From Geomonas oryzae (GTDB lineage: Bacteria; Desulfobacterota; Desulfuromonadia; Geobacterales; Geobacteraceae), in the NCBI RefSeq assembly GCF_004117875.1, contig NZ_RAHW01000005.1, forward strand, positions 399,124 to 463,123: a stretch of DNA of 64,000 nucleotides, written 5' to 3'. Within the stretch, counting starts at the first letter, position 1; each line of letters begins with the position of its first letter. Under the pieces are notes generated by a model, which worked only from the letters and a program-made list of their open reading frames with translations, was not told where the DNA came from and searched no databases. This document shows positions 1 to 9,071 of the stretch, one piece after another. Made by a program: the position numbers and the translations under genes.

Positions 1-182
1 CTCTCGATCAGCTTCTCGGCGTGCTTCATCTCGGTGATGGCACGCTCGCGGATCGCGGCATGGAGCCGCTTGTAGCCCCAGTTTTCGCACATCTCCGCGT
101 GAACCATGTACTGGTTGGTGGCGGTGAGCTCCTCGGCCAGGCGCACGTTCAACTGTTCGATCACCCGCTCGTTCCCCTTCAT
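1..182 (-). CDS. bfr: Bacterioferritin, N-terminal part (cut by window edge)
   Basis: This is the first 60 or so codons of a ferritin-like iron-storage protein; the rest lies beyond base 1. The translation begins MKGNERVIEQLNVRLAEELT and continues with a Tyr-Met-His-Ala-Glu stretch and a Met-Lys-His-Ala-Glu stretch. These are the first helices of bacterioferritin, including the ferroxidase glutamate and the ExxH-type ligands. The start ATG (182-180) has a strong AAGGAGGT ribosome binding site just upstream. A good sigma-70 promoter lies about 110 bases upstream. Bacterioferritins are about 155 residues, so roughly 60% of the gene is missing here. Confidence 0.9.
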   Translation of the reverse strand, partial: MKGNERVIEQLNVRLAEELTATNQYMVHAEMCENWGYKRLHAAIRERAITEMKHAEKLIE

Positions 183-288
183 AGACGACCTCCTTTTTGA
201 TGAGGCCCGGCTGACGCCGGGTCCGCTTCCTTCCGGCGGAAAGGCGCGCCGGCCACCAAGTTAACCACTTCTAATTTCAAGCGAATAG

Positions 289-316
289 AGTATACCCGGC
301 GGCGCGGCGTTGGCAA
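289..316 (-). promoter_or_regulatory. Sigma-70 type promoter for bacterioferritin
   Basis: Read on the minus strand there is a -35 TTGCCA (316-311), a 16-base spacer and a -10 TATACT (294-289). It faces the bacterioferritin gene with a leader of about 100 bases that contains a short GC-rich hairpin. The call rests on consensus match only. Confidence 0.6.
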
Positions 317-351
317 TCACGTGATGACGCCCGCTAAAAGGGGAAAGCGGC

Positions 352-389
352 AAAAAAAAAGCGCCGGTCCCTCATGCAGGGACCGGCGC
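352..389 (-). terminator. Intrinsic terminator after uraA
   Basis: A 12-bp perfect stem (361-372 with 378-389) closes a 5-base loop. On the minus strand it is followed by nine U residues (A-run at 352-360). It lies 27 bases past the uraA stop codon and ends the upp-uraA unit. Confidence 0.9.
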
Positions 390-415
390 TTTTCGTTACA
401 CCTTTGCCGGAAACG

Positions 416-1693
416 CTAGACCGCGGTCTCCGGCTCCTCCTCGTCGGCGTCGCCCCCCATGGGGACCGCTTCGCCTTTGGGCAGGAGCAGGTTCAGGAGA
501 ATGGCCGCGATGCCGCAGAGGCTCACGCCGTGCAGGTGCTGGCCGGCCACGTTGATGGAAAGCCCGCCGATGCCGAAGACCAGCACGAGCGAGACGATGA
601 CCAGGTTGCGCGGACGGTGCATGTCGACCTGGGCGTGGATGAGGGTGTTCAAGCCGACCGAGGCGATGGAGCCGAAGAGCAGCATCATGATGCCCCCCAT
701 GACCGGCGCCGGGATCGACTGCAGGATGGCGTTGAACTTCCCGAAGAAGGCCATGACGACGGCGAAGCCTGCGGCCCAGGTCATGATGACCGGGTTGTAG
801 CAGCGGGTGATCATGACGGCGCCGGTGACCTCGGCGTAGGTGGTGACCGGGGGACCGCCCACGAGGGCCGCGGTGCAGACCGCGAGGCCGTCGCCCAGCA
901 TGGTGCGGTGCAGGCCCGGTTTCACGGTGTAGTCCTTGCCGGTGACGGCGCCGATGGCGACGATGTCCCCCACGTGCTCGATGGCCGGCGCGAGGGCGAC
1001 CGGCACCATGAAGAGTATGGCGGACCAGTTCCACTGCGGGCTCACGAAGGTCGGAACCTGGATCCAGGGGGCCGCCGCAACCTTGGCGAAGTCGACGAGT
1101 CCCAGGAAGATGGACAGGACGTACCCTACCGCTACGCCGGAGAGAACCGGCAACAGCCGGAAGATGCCGCGGGCGCGCACGGCGACGAGGGCGGTGGTGA
1201 GAAGCGAGACGCCTGCGACCAGCAGGGCGGTGTCGTAGTCGACGAGAACGGCCTTGCCGTCACCGGTTTTGCCCATGGCCATGTTCACCGCCACGTTGGC
1301 GAGGCCAAGGCCGATGATCATGATGATCGGGCCGACCACCACCGGCGGCATGATGCGATGGATGAACTCCGCGCCGCGCAGGTAAATGGCCGCCGAGAAG
1401 GCGAGATAGAGAAAGCCTGCGGCGAAGAGCCCCCCCATGGTGGCGGGAAGCCCCCAGGTCTGCACGCTGTAGATGATCGGCGCGATGAAGGCGAAGGAAG
1501 AGCCGAGGAAGATGGGGACTTCGCGCCCGGTGCAGAGCTGGAAGATGATGGTGCCGACCCCCGCGCCCAGAAGCGCCATGCTCGGGTTGAGGCCGGTAAG
1601 GATCGGCACGAGCACCAGCGCGCCGAAGGCGACAAAAAGGATCTGCGCTCCAGAAAGCGCCTGGCGCCAGACCGGTTCTTTTACTTCGGACAT
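416..1693 (-). CDS. uraA: Uracil:proton symporter (uracil permease)
   Basis: A 425-residue NCS2 (nucleobase-cation symporter 2) family inner-membrane transporter for uracil uptake. The chain is almost wholly hydrophobic, with about 14 membrane-spanning stretches. It carries the family signatures around [13 protein letters not shown] and the [14 protein letters not shown] stretch, which correspond to the Glu and the TTYxEN-type substrate-site motif of UraA. The ATG at 1693 is preceded by GAGG. The gene follows upp by 64 bases on the same strand, so import and phosphoribosylation of uracil are likely co-transcribed. The last 15 residues are acidic and presumably cytoplasmic. Confidence 0.93.
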   Translation of the reverse strand: MSEVKEPVWRQALSGAQILFVAFGALVLVPILTGLNPSMALLGAGVGTIIFQLCTGREVPIFLGSSFAFIAPIIYSVQTWGLPATMGGLFAAGFLYLAFSAAIYLRGAEFIHRIMPPVVVGPIIMIIGLGLANVAVNMAMGKTGDGKAVLVDYDTALLVAGVSLLTTALVAVRARGIFRLLPVLSGVAVGYVLSIFLGLVDFAKVAAAPWIQVPTFVSPQWNWSAILFMVPVALAPAIEHVGDIVAIGAVTGKDYTVKPGLHRTMLGDGLAVCTAALVGGPPVTTYAEVTGAVMITRCYNPVIMTWAAGFAVVMAFFGKFNAILQSIPAPVMGGIMMLLFGSIASVGLNTLIHAQVDMHRPRNLVIVSLVLVFGIGGLSINVAGQHLHGVSLCGIAAILLNLLLPKGEAVPMGGDADEEEPETAV

Positions 1694-1757
1694 GCAAAAA
1701 CCTCACTTGGAATGGAAGATACGGAGGGGACCCCCCCGCTCGATAACAGCAGGGGCG

Positions 1758-2387
1758 CTACTTGGTGCCGAAGATCTTGTCGCCGGCGTCGCCGAGCCCG
1801 GGGAGGATGTAGCCGTGCTCGTTCAGGCGCTCGTCGATGGCCGCCACGTAGATGTCGATCTCGGGGTACGCCTCGGCGATCTTTTTCAGCCCCTCGGGTG
1901 CGGCGACGAGGCAGAGCACGCGGATCTGGAGGCAGCCGTTCTTCTTGAGCATCTCGATGGTCGCTGCCATGGAGCCGCCGGTGGCGAGCATCGGGTCGAT
2001 GATGAGGGCGAGACGCTCGTCGAGTTTGGTCACGAAGCGCTCGAAGTAGGTGTGCGCCTCCAGGGTCTCCTCGTTCCTGGCGAGCCCCACCACGCTCACC
2101 TTGGCGTTGGGGATCATGTCGAGCACGCCGTCCAGCATGCCGATGCCGGCGCGCAGGATGGGGACCACGGTCACCTTCTTCCCCTTGATCTGCTGGATCT
2201 CGAACTTGCTGCCGTCCCATCCGGTGATGGTCCGCGACTCCAGCTGGAAATCTCTCGTGGCCTCGTAGGCGAGCAGGCAGGCGATCTCGGAGGTGAGTTC
2301 CCGGAACTTCTTCGTGCTGATGCCGCTCTCGCGCATCAGGCCAATCTTGTGCTTCACCAGGGGGTGGTTTACTTCGTGGACGCTCAT
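1758..2387 (-). CDS. upp: Uracil phosphoribosyltransferase
   Basis: A 209-residue enzyme that converts uracil and PRPP to UMP. The PRPP-binding motif is visible as [12 protein letters not shown] (around residue 130), and the C-terminal uracil-binding motif as [18 protein letters not shown]. The length equals that of the E. coli enzyme. The start at 2387 has a GGGAGA ribosome binding site. It is the first gene of the upp-uraA salvage unit. Confidence 0.96.
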   Translation of the reverse strand: MSVHEVNHPLVKHKIGLMRESGISTKKFRELTSEIACLLAYEATRDFQLESRTITGWDGSKFEIQQIKGKKVTVVPILRAGIGMLDGVLDMIPNAKVSVVGLARNEETLEAHTYFERFVTKLDERLALIIDPMLATGGSMAATIEMLKKNGCLQIRVLCLVAAPEGLKKIAEAYPEIDIYVAAIDERLNEHGYILPGLGDAGDKIFGTK

Positions 2388-2416
2388 CAGGCTCTCCCGT
2401 CGAAAAATTTGGTCAT

Positions 2417-2445
2417 ACCATACCGGATTTTATCCCTGCAAACAA
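2417..2445 (-). promoter_or_regulatory. Sigma-70 type promoter for upp-uraA
   Basis: On the minus strand a -35 TTGTTT (2445-2440) and a -10 TATGGT (2422-2417) are separated by 17 bases. This would start a transcript about 20 bases before the upp ATG. The prediction is from consensus only. Confidence 0.5.
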
Positions 2446-2529
2446 GCAGTTACGCATTAGACCGGTCCAATCGAGTCAAGAATTGGGAGCAAAGGAAAAC
2501 GGTTGTCTCTGACGGGGGGGGAGGAAGGG

Positions 2530-3360
2530 CTAGAGGAAGCGGTAGGCGATGGAGAGGAAGGCGGCCCAGGCGAGAACGGCAAGGGTCGCGATGAGGCAGA
2601 CGATGGCGATGGCGTGGTGGGCGGCGTTTTCCCGGCTCCGCTCGCGGTACCCAAGGACCTTCGCCGCGATGATCCCCCCCGCGATGCCGCCGCCGTGGCC
2701 CCAGTTGTTGATGCCCGGCATGATGAGGCCGAACACGACGAGGCTGATGAGCCAGCCGCTCACCTCGCGGGATACCGCGGCGCCGTAGTTGCCGCCACGG
2801 CTCTTGCCGAAATAAAAGAGTGCTCCGATGAGGCCGCAGACCGAGGCGGAGGCCCCGATGGTGAACGGGACACCGGCAAAGCAGGAGGCGACGTAGCCGG
2901 CAACGCCGCTTGCGGTGTAGATGACGAACATGCGGCTCGCGCCGAACTCGGCGCTCACCCAGGGCCCGATCTGCCGGAGCGCCATCATGTTGAAGAGGAT
3001 GTGCAAAAGCCCGCCGTGAAGATAACTGGCGGAGATGAGGGTCCAGAAGCGTCCCATCTCGAAAACCGGAACGGTGCCGGTCGCCCCCAACAGGAACAGG
3101 CTGTTCTGATCCGGGGAGAGAAAGCCGAAGAGCCCTCCCTCCATGCCGGTTCTTTTACTCAGGAAAAGCGACAGGAGGTAGAAGACGACGTTGGCCGCGA
3201 TGATGCCGTTGATGGCGGAACCGCCCCCGGAAGCGCCCGACAGTACCCGGCGCACCGCGCCTCCCGGACGGGAGAGGGCGGCGCCGCACCAAAGGCATGA
3301 GCCGTAACGGGCGTCGGTGGGTTGCCCGCAGTTCGGGCAGGTTATGGAGGGGTGGGCCAT
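2530..3360 (-). CDS. Rhomboid family intramembrane serine protease with N-terminal zinc ribbon
   Basis: A 276-residue rhomboid-type protease expected in the inner membrane. The catalytic serine sits in a [12 protein letters not shown] stretch (GxSx motif) and the catalytic histidine in [10 protein letters not shown], with about six membrane helices. Before the membrane part is a short zinc-ribbon of the form CPNCG-x9-CLWCG, a common decoration of Geobacter rhomboids. I chose the ATG at 3360 because the protein then begins [12 protein letters not shown] and is preceded by an AGAGGT-like site; an upstream in-frame start adds 21 residues unlike the family. Substrates cannot be inferred. Confidence 0.87.
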   Translation of the reverse strand: MAHPSITCPNCGQPTDARYGSCLWCGAALSRPGGAVRRVLSGASGGGSAINGIIAANVVFYLLSLFLSKRTGMEGGLFGFLSPDQNSLFLLGATGTVPVFEMGRFWTLISASYLHGGLLHILFNMMALRQIGPWVSAEFGASRMFVIYTASGVAGYVASCFAGVPFTIGASASVCGLIGALFYFGKSRGGNYGAAVSREVSGWLISLVVFGLIMPGINNWGHGGGIAGGIIAAKVLGYRERSRENAAHHAIAIVCLIATLAVLAWAAFLSIAYRFL

Positions 3361-3584
3361 TCCGGGGGACCTCTGAGTGATATCGCGCCACACTGTACCA
3401 TTTTCACTGAATAAAACAACCACAGAGCGAAGGTGGCGGCAGGAATAGAAGAAAGCAGATCCAAGAGATCGTTCCGATATGACAACTCGCGCCGACGTCG
3501 TTGCGCCGTCTGCTGCACGTGATAGATTTTCAGCGTCGGTTCTTCCTGCATCACATGCCCGGTCGGTATACTGCGAGGTGCGCT

Positions 3585-4676
3585 ATGACAGAAACAGCAT
3601 GCGACGAATTCGGCCCCTGCCGCGTCATCCAGCTTTACTCTCCCAAGGAAGCGCTGCGGGCCTTCGTGGTCGTCGACAACACGGCACTAGGCCCCGCGGT
3701 GGGAGGCGTCCGCATGTCACCCACGGTGAGCCTCGACGAGGTGCGCCGCCTGGCCCGGACCATGACCCTGAAGAATGCGGCGGCGGGACTGCCTCACGGC
3801 GGGGCCAAGGCCGGTATCGTGGCGTCCCCCGCTGCCCCGGACAAGGAAAGGATCTTCCGCGTCTTCGCCCGGATGATCAGGGACATAGTGGACTACATCC
3901 CGGGCCCCGACATGGGGTGCGACGAGACGGCCATGGCCTGGATACGCGACGAGACGGGTCGCTCGGTCGGGCTGCCTGAAGAGATCGGGGGACTCCCGTT
4001 GGACCGGCTCGGCGCCACCGGGTTCGGCATCGCCGAGTGCGCCGAGGTTGCCGCGGGCTTCGCGGGGTTTGATCTGGCGGGGGCACGGGTCGCCATCGAG
4101 GGGTTCGGCAGCGTGGGAAAGGCGACCGCCCGGTTCCTGGCCGGGAAGGGGGCGGTTTTGGTGGCGGTATCGGACTCGAGAGGCGGGGTATACCATCCTG
4201 CGGGGCTCGATCACGCCGCGCTCAGCGAGGTGAAGCGGTTGGGGAGGAGCGTAGCCGACTGCGGCAAGGGTGAAGTGCTGCCGCGCGACGGGATATTCGC
4301 CGTCCCCTGCGACATCCTGGTACCGGCGGCCACCCCCGACGTGATCCACGCGGGAAACGTCGGGAAGATCCAGGCCCGTCTCGTCCTGGAAGGCGCCAAC
4401 ATCCCGGCAACGCCGGAAGCGGAAAGGGAACTGCAGGCACGAGGCACCCTGGTACTGCCGGACTTCATCGCCAATGCCGGAGGGGTGATCATGGCGGCCA
4501 TGGAGTACGCCGGCAGGAGCGAGCAGGATGCCTTCACCGCGATAAGCGAGCGGATCAGGAGGAACACGAGGCTTACCCTGGAAAGGGCGGCGGCAGACAA
4601 GATCCTGCCCCGCGCGGCGGCCGATCTGCTGGCGCGAGAGAGGGTGAGACAGGCGATGAGCTACCGGGACTACTGA
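3585..4676 (+). CDS. Glu/Leu/Phe/Val dehydrogenase family protein, probably a branched-chain amino-acid dehydrogenase
   Basis: A 363-residue NAD(P)-dependent amino-acid dehydrogenase that oxidatively deaminates an amino acid to the 2-oxo acid. The catalytic lysine region is seen in LKNAAAGLPHGGAKAGI, the second signature in YIPGPDMGCDE, and the nucleotide-binding Rossmann motif in EGFGSVGKATARFL. The length fits leucine/valine dehydrogenases (about 365) better than glutamate dehydrogenases (410-450). It converges on a 2-oxoacid dehydrogenase operon, which would use the product, supporting a branched-chain substrate; that is inference. Start 3585 follows GAGGTG with good spacing; an upstream in-frame ATG lacks one. 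Confidence 0.85.
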   Translation: MTETACDEFGPCRVIQLYSPKEALRAFVVVDNTALGPAVGGVRMSPTVSLDEVRRLARTMTLKNAAAGLPHGGAKAGIVASPAAPDKERIFRVFARMIRDIVDYIPGPDMGCDETAMAWIRDETGRSVGLPEEIGGLPLDRLGATGFGIAECAEVAAGFAGFDLAGARVAIEGFGSVGKATARFLAGKGAVLVAVSDSRGGVYHPAGLDHAALSEVKRLGRSVADCGKGEVLPRDGIFAVPCDILVPAATPDVIHAGNVGKIQARLVLEGANIPATPEAERELQARGTLVLPDFIANAGGVIMAAMEYAGRSEQDAFTAISERIRRNTRLTLERAAADKILPRAAADLLARERVRQAMSYRDY

Positions 4677-4738
4677 AATATGTGTAAATGATTCACATCC
4701 CGCATCGGTATGCCTAAGGCGCCCCCCTGAATTCGCCT

Positions 4739-5953
4739 CTAGCCGCAGTCGAGAAACAAGAGAGCAGGGTCTTCCAGGTACCGGAGCACCTTGCCGAGAA
4801 AACGGGCGACGTCGGCCCCGTCGGTGGCGCGGTGATCGAAGGTGAGGGACAGGGGAAGGATCTTCCTGATGACGATCTCCCCGCGGTACACCCAGGGGCG
4901 TTCCACGATGCGGCCGAACCCCATGATGGCGACGTCGGGCCAGTTGATGATGGGTGTCGCGAATGTGCCGCCGAAATGCCCGTAGTTGGTGATGGTGAAG
5001 CTGCTCCCCTTCAGCTCCTCGAGCGTTATGCTCCGCTCGCGCGCCTTGCGCCCCAGTTCCTGGACCGCCTGGGCGAGCTCGATGATGCTCTTTTTGTCCA
5101 CGTCCCGGATCACCGGGACCATGAGACCCTCGGGGGTATCCACCGCGAGACCGAAATGGTAGTGCCGTTTGAGGACCAGCTCCTGGGTCTCGTCATCGAT
5201 CGAGGCGTTCAGGAGGGGATGCTCCTTCAGGGCGTGCTGCACCGCCTTGATGAAGAAGGGAAGGAAGGTAAGGTGCGTGCCGCGGGATTCCACCTCCCCC
5301 TGCTCCCGCACGCGCATCTCGTAGATCTCGGTGATGTCCACCTCCTCCATGCTGGTCACGAAAGCGGTGGTCCGCTGCGAGGCGGTCACGTTGCGGGCGA
5401 TGGTCCGGCGCAGGCCGCGCAGCGGTACGCGCTCCTCCGCCCCCCCAGGCGCGGCGGCAGCGACCGCCTCCAGGTCCTCGGGCCGTATGCAGCCGCGCGG
5501 CCCGCTCCCCTTGATGGTTCCGAGATCGATGCCGCGCTCCCGCGCCAACCTGCGCACCATGGGGGTGGCGAAAGGCGTAGCCTCTATGGCGGCCTCGGCA
5601 GGTTCTTCCTCAGCCTCGGGAAGCGAGCCCACGATCCCCACCGACGCCGGGCGCTGCTGGGATTGCGGTGGCTGCGGTGGCTGCGGTGGCTGCGGGGGCT
5701 GCAGCGGCGCGGCCTCGCCTTCAGCTATGGAGAGAAGGACCTCCCCGACCTGCACCGTCTCACCTTCCTTCCGGTGCAGGCGCTCTACGACACCTTCCCT
5801 CGGTGAAGGGACCTCGACCACCGCCTTGTCGGTCTCCACCTCCAAAAGCGGCTGGTGTTCACGAACCGTGTCGCCTGCCGAAACCAGCCAGCGGCGCAGT
5901 TCCACCTCGGTGATCCCCTCGCCCAGATCCGGAAGTTTGAAATCGAAAGGCAT
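4739..5953 (-). CDS. Dihydrolipoamide acyltransferase (E2) of a 2-oxoacid dehydrogenase complex
   Basis: A 404-residue E2 subunit that forms the core of a branched-chain 2-oxoacid or pyruvate dehydrogenase complex and transfers the acyl group to CoA. Order of domains: lipoyl domain (1-80) with the lipoylated Lys in EVETDKAVVEVPS; a linker containing four PPQ-type repeats (about 95-110); a peripheral-subunit-binding domain (about 130-170); and the catalytic domain ending with HRATDGAD, the HxxxDG active-site motif. The start at 5953 has an AGGAG site. It lies 127 bases after the E1beta gene, separated by an inserted palindromic repeat, but is very likely in the same operon. Confidence 0.93.
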   Translation of the reverse strand: MPFDFKLPDLGEGITEVELRRWLVSAGDTVREHQPLLEVETDKAVVEVPSPREGVVERLHRKEGETVQVGEVLLSIAEGEAAPLQPPQPPQPPQPPQSQQRPASVGIVGSLPEAEEEPAEAAIEATPFATPMVRRLARERGIDLGTIKGSGPRGCIRPEDLEAVAAAAPGGAEERVPLRGLRRTIARNVTASQRTTAFVTSMEEVDITEIYEMRVREQGEVESRGTHLTFLPFFIKAVQHALKEHPLLNASIDDETQELVLKRHYHFGLAVDTPEGLMVPVIRDVDKKSIIELAQAVQELGRKARERSITLEELKGSSFTITNYGHFGGTFATPIINWPDVAIMGFGRIVERPWVYRGEIVIRKILPLSLTFDHRATDGADVARFLGKVLRYLEDPALLFLDCG

Positions 5954-5994
5954 GCACTTCTCCTTTTTAAGGCTGTCGTTCGTTCCGACCGCCA

Positions 5995-6075
5995 CACACA
6001 GCTCCTCCCCCCGGAGGGGGGAGGTCGGGAGGGGGGAAAGCAGGGAAACTGCCGCTGCACGCCACTCCACCCGGA
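5995..6075. repeat. Palindromic repeat between E1beta and E2
   Basis: A GC-rich palindrome of the form CCTCCCCCCGGAGGGGGGAGG followed by more G-runs and the tail GCCGCTGCACGCC. The same core and tail recur at 34466-34557, and a similar core at 25342-25470. It interrupts the dehydrogenase operon without touching a reading frame and may act as an RNA hairpin between cistrons. Confidence 0.6.
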
Positions 6076-6080
6076 ATGAA

Positions 6081-7043
6081 TCAGTATTGCAAGACTTCGT
6101 CGAGGGCTTGTCTGATCTGCTGCGCGCCCGGAAGGTAGTGATCAATCAGCTTCGCCAGCGGAACCGGGACATCGGGCGCGGTGACCCGAAGGACGGGCCC
6201 CCGCAGATGCAAGATCGCCTCCTCGGCCACGGTGGCCGCGATCTCGGCGCCGAAACCGCAGCTCTTTGCCGCCTCGTGCACGATCACGAGCCGCCCGGTC
6301 TTTCGCACCGAGGCGAGCACCGCCCCGATGTCGAAGGGGCTCAGGGTGAGGAGATCCAGCACCTCGGCGTCGTAGCCATCGACCGCTTTAAGCACCCGTT
6401 CGAGCATGCTCCCCCACGCGACCACGGTTACCGCGCCACCGGAACGCGCCACCCGCGCCTTCCCGAGTTCCACCAGGTATTCCCCTTCCGGCACCTCCTC
6501 GCGGATCAGTCGGTAGAGCCTCGTCGGCTCAAGAAAGAGCACGGGATCGGGGTCGCGCAGTGCCGACAACAAGAGCCCTTTGGCCATGTACGGGCCGGAC
6601 GGGACCACCACCTTAAGCCCCGGCACCTGGCAAAAGAGCGCCTCGGTGCTTTCCTCGTGCAGTTCGGGGGCCTTGATCCCGCCGCCGTAGGGGGTGCGCA
6701 CCACGAGGGGACAGGTGAACCGGCCGCGGGAACGGGAACGGATGCGCGCGGCGTGTGCGAAGAGCTGTTCAAAGGCGGAGTAGGTGAACCCCATGAACTG
6801 TATCTCCGGCACCGGGCGCAACCCGTAGGCAGCCATGCCGATGGCGGCCCCCATGATCCCGGCTTCGCAAAGCGGCGTGTCGAGCACGCGCTCGCCGCCG
6901 AAGCGCTCCATGAGCCCCTCGGTCACCCGGAAGACGCCGCCGTCGCGCCCCACGTCCTCGCCTAAAAGGACCACCCGGTCGTCGCGCTCCATCTCGTAGG
7001 CGAGCGCCTGGTTTATCGCCTGCACCATGTTCAGTTGCGCCAT
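6081..7043 (-). CDS. 2-oxoacid dehydrogenase E1 component, beta subunit
   Basis: A 320-residue transketolase-like beta subunit that pairs with E1alpha to decarboxylate the 2-oxo acid using thiamine diphosphate. Diagnostic stretches are VVLLGEDVGRDGGVFRVTEG near residue 25, PLCEAGIMGAAIGMA near 60 and the C-terminal DVPVPLAKLIDHYLPG. The start at 7043 lies one base beyond the E1alpha stop (TGAcATG), so translation is coupled. An upstream in-frame extension is antisense to E1alpha coding and is not part of the gene. The pairing with a short lipoyl E2 points to the branched-chain or acetoin/pyruvate branch of the family. Confidence 0.93.
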   Translation of the reverse strand: MAQLNMVQAINQALAYEMERDDRVVLLGEDVGRDGGVFRVTEGLMERFGGERVLDTPLCEAGIMGAAIGMAAYGLRPVPEIQFMGFTYSAFEQLFAHAARIRSRSRGRFTCPLVVRTPYGGGIKAPELHEESTEALFCQVPGLKVVVPSGPYMAKGLLLSALRDPDPVLFLEPTRLYRLIREEVPEGEYLVELGKARVARSGGAVTVVAWGSMLERVLKAVDGYDAEVLDLLTLSPFDIGAVLASVRKTGRLVIVHEAAKSCGFGAEIAATVAEEAILHLRGPVLRVTAPDVPVPLAKLIDHYLPGAQQIRQALDEVLQY

Positions 7044-7044
7044 G

Positions 7045-8100
7045 TCAAAGTCCCTTCTTCTGCCCGGCCTGGCGCGGGGTGAGCGCGGCGAGCACGCCGT
7101 CGAAAAGCTCCGCCGGGGCCGGAGGAGGCACATCCTCCATCTCCCGGATCGCATCGTCGATGATACGCGCCGCCTTTTCCTTCGCCTCGACCCGCAGCTG
7201 CGGTGTCCACGCCCCGCGCGCCTCGAGAAACCGCTCGAGCCTCGCGATCGGGTCGCGTTCGCGCCAGAGCGCCACCTCCTCGGGGGGGCGGTAACGGCCG
7301 GCATCGTCCGCGGTGGTGTGGTCGGCCATGCGGTAGGTGAGGCATTCGATGAAGGTGGGGCCGCCCCCACCCCTCGCCTTCTCGAACGCCTCACGCGTCG
7401 CCCGGTACACGGCAAAGACGTCGTTGCCGTCCACCTGCACCCCTTCAAAACCGTAGGCGATCGCTTTCTGGGCTATCGAGGGGGAAGCGGTCTGCGTCTT
7501 AAGCGGCACCGAGATGGCCCACTGGTTGTTCTGGCAGATGAAAACCATGGGGAGCTTGAAGACCCCCGCCATGTTCATCCCTTCGTGGAAGTCTCCCTTC
7601 GAGGTAGCACCGTCGCCGAAGTAGGTCACCACCACCGCAGGGTCGCGGCGGTAGCGGACGGCGAGCGCGGCACCGACGGCCTGTGGTATCTGGCTTGCCA
7701 CCGCGACGCAGAAGGGAAAGATGTTCAGCCCCTCGGGGGCCTTCTGGGCGCGCTCGTCGCCGCCCCAGTACTGCAGGAGCTGTGCGATGGGAAAGCCGAG
7801 GGTGAGGTGCACCCCCATCTCGCGGAAGGAGGGGAAGACCCAGTCGCCAGGGGAGAGGGCGAAGGCGCTTCCCACCTGGGCCGCCTCCTGTCCGAGGATG
7901 GGGGGATAGGTGCCGATGCGCCCCTCCCGCTGCAGCGCGACGGCGCGCTCGTCGAAGACGCGGGCGAGCAGCATGAGCTCGTACATGCGGCGGATCTCCT
8001 CCTCCGACAATTGCGGCATGAGATCCGGGTCCGCCTCCCCGCGCTCGTTCAGCACGCCAAGGCGCTTTATCTCGAATGTTCCGATCGACTCTAACGGCAT
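7045..8100 (-). CDS. 2-oxoacid dehydrogenase E1 component, alpha subunit
   Basis: A 351-residue thiamine-diphosphate-binding alpha subunit. The cofactor motif is clear: it begins GDGATSKGDFHEGMN and ends about 30 residues later in QNN (GDG...NN). The phosphorylation-loop-like region reads YRMADHTTADDAGRYRP, typical of bacterial branched-chain and pyruvate E1alpha. First gene of the E1alpha-E1beta-E2 operon; no E3 (lipoamide dehydrogenase) follows, so E3 must come from elsewhere. The 8100 start has a GAGAGTGG-like site. Substrate preference cannot be fixed from sequence alone. Confidence 0.92.
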   Translation of the reverse strand: MPLESIGTFEIKRLGVLNERGEADPDLMPQLSEEEIRRMYELMLLARVFDERAVALQREGRIGTYPPILGQEAAQVGSAFALSPGDWVFPSFREMGVHLTLGFPIAQLLQYWGGDERAQKAPEGLNIFPFCVAVASQIPQAVGAALAVRYRRDPAVVVTYFGDGATSKGDFHEGMNMAGVFKLPMVFICQNNQWAISVPLKTQTASPSIAQKAIAYGFEGVQVDGNDVFAVYRATREAFEKARGGGGPTFIECLTYRMADHTTADDAGRYRPPEEVALWRERDPIARLERFLEARGAWTPQLRVEAKEKAARIIDDAIREMEDVPPPAPAELFDGVLAALTPRQAGQKKGL

Positions 8101-8185
8101 GATCCACTCTCTTATTAAAATTGGGGCCCGACGAGTATGAGAGTGTAAACGGACACTTGGGGGATGTCAAAAGTCGGCGGGGAGA

Positions 8186-8276
8186 TGGCCCCCCGGGGGG
8201 GGGAGGGCGTTGCCCCGAAGTGAGAAGTTGCAGTTGGCTGCGCCCTCACCCTTACCCTCTCCCAAAGGGAGAGGGT
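8186..8276. repeat. Intergenic palindromic repeat, copy A
   Basis: This 223-base gap before the E1alpha start holds a copy of the dispersed repeat whose hallmarks are GGGCGTTGCCCCGAAGTGAG, CTGCGCCCTCACCC and CCCTCTCCCAAAGGGAGAGGG. Related copies are at 30008-30074, 60737-60848 and 62527-62636. This copy seems shortened at its left end. Confidence 0.75.
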
Positions 8277-8323
8277 AGGTGGACGTTAGCTAGCGAAAGA
8301 CATTGGCCATCAGGGGGTAGAAC

Positions 8324-9007
8324 TCAGCGCGCGCCCTTTCCCCGCGTGATCCTGCCGTAGAGGACCGGCAGCAGCGCGAAGAGCCCCAGGAGGGCGAAAG
8401 AGCCGAGTACGCGCGGGGATGCGACGTCGGATAGGGAGTTGATGGTGGCAAGGCTCGCCCCGGCGTTCACAAAGACGAAGCCTCCGGGGATGATGCCGAC
8501 GAAGGTGCCGGGCACGAAGACGCGCAACGGGAGCCTCGTAAGCCCGGCGGCCAGGTTGATCAGGAAAAATGGGAAGAGCGGCACGAGACGCAGGAACAAA
8601 AGGTAGTTCCAGCCGCGCTCCTCGAGCTCGCGGTTTATCCCCTCGAGGCGCGCCCCGAAGCGGGCAAGGATCGCGTCGCGCAAGAGGTAGCGCGTGGCCA
8701 GAAAGGCGAGCGTCGCCCCGATGGTGGCCGCCGCCACGGCGTACACCGTACCGGCTAGCGGGCCGAAGACGGCGCCCGCGGCAAGAGACAGCACCGCGGC
8801 ACCGGGAAGCGAGAACGCCGTCTGCAGGATGTAGATCGCCATGAAAAGCGCGACGGCACCGACGGTATGGGAGGCGTAGTAGTCGACCAGCAACTGGCGG
8901 TTCGCCTTCAGGGCCTCGAGGGTCAGGAAGCGCTGCAGGTCGAAATAAAAGAAGAGGGCCACCGCCGCGCAAGCGGTGAGAACGATGAGGATCTTTTTCG
9001 GGTTCAT
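8324..9007 (-). CDS. TVP38/TMEM64 (DedA-like) family membrane protein
   Basis: A 227-residue integral membrane protein. It shows the SNARE-associated/VTT domain core: FSLPGAAVLSLAAGAVFGP and the later RLVPLFPFFLINLAAGLT and FVPGTFVGIIPGGFVFV stretches. Members of this superfamily move or scramble lipids, and some bacterial members affect selenite or alkaline-cation handling. It lies 64 bases after the mercuric-reductase-like gene on the same strand, a pairing also seen as a fusion in other bacteria, so the two likely act together. Start 9007 begins MNPKKILIV; a longer start 11 codons upstream is possible. Confidence 0.85.
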   Translation of the reverse strand: MNPKKILIVLTACAAVALFFYFDLQRFLTLEALKANRQLLVDYYASHTVGAVALFMAIYILQTAFSLPGAAVLSLAAGAVFGPLAGTVYAVAAATIGATLAFLATRYLLRDAILARFGARLEGINRELEERGWNYLLFLRLVPLFPFFLINLAAGLTRLPLRVFVPGTFVGIIPGGFVFVNAGASLATINSLSDVASPRVLGSFALLGLFALLPVLYGRITRGKGAR

Positions 9008-9071
9008 GAGGAATTCGGCTCCCAGTCGGCTTGGCAACATGCGATTTCTAGCATACAAACCGCGCGGGGCG

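Noticed and set aside
374..1948. A 524-codon open frame on the plus strand across uraA and upp
   Set aside because: It is antisense to two clear genes and has the Asp/His/Arg-rich composition of a GC-driven shadow frame.
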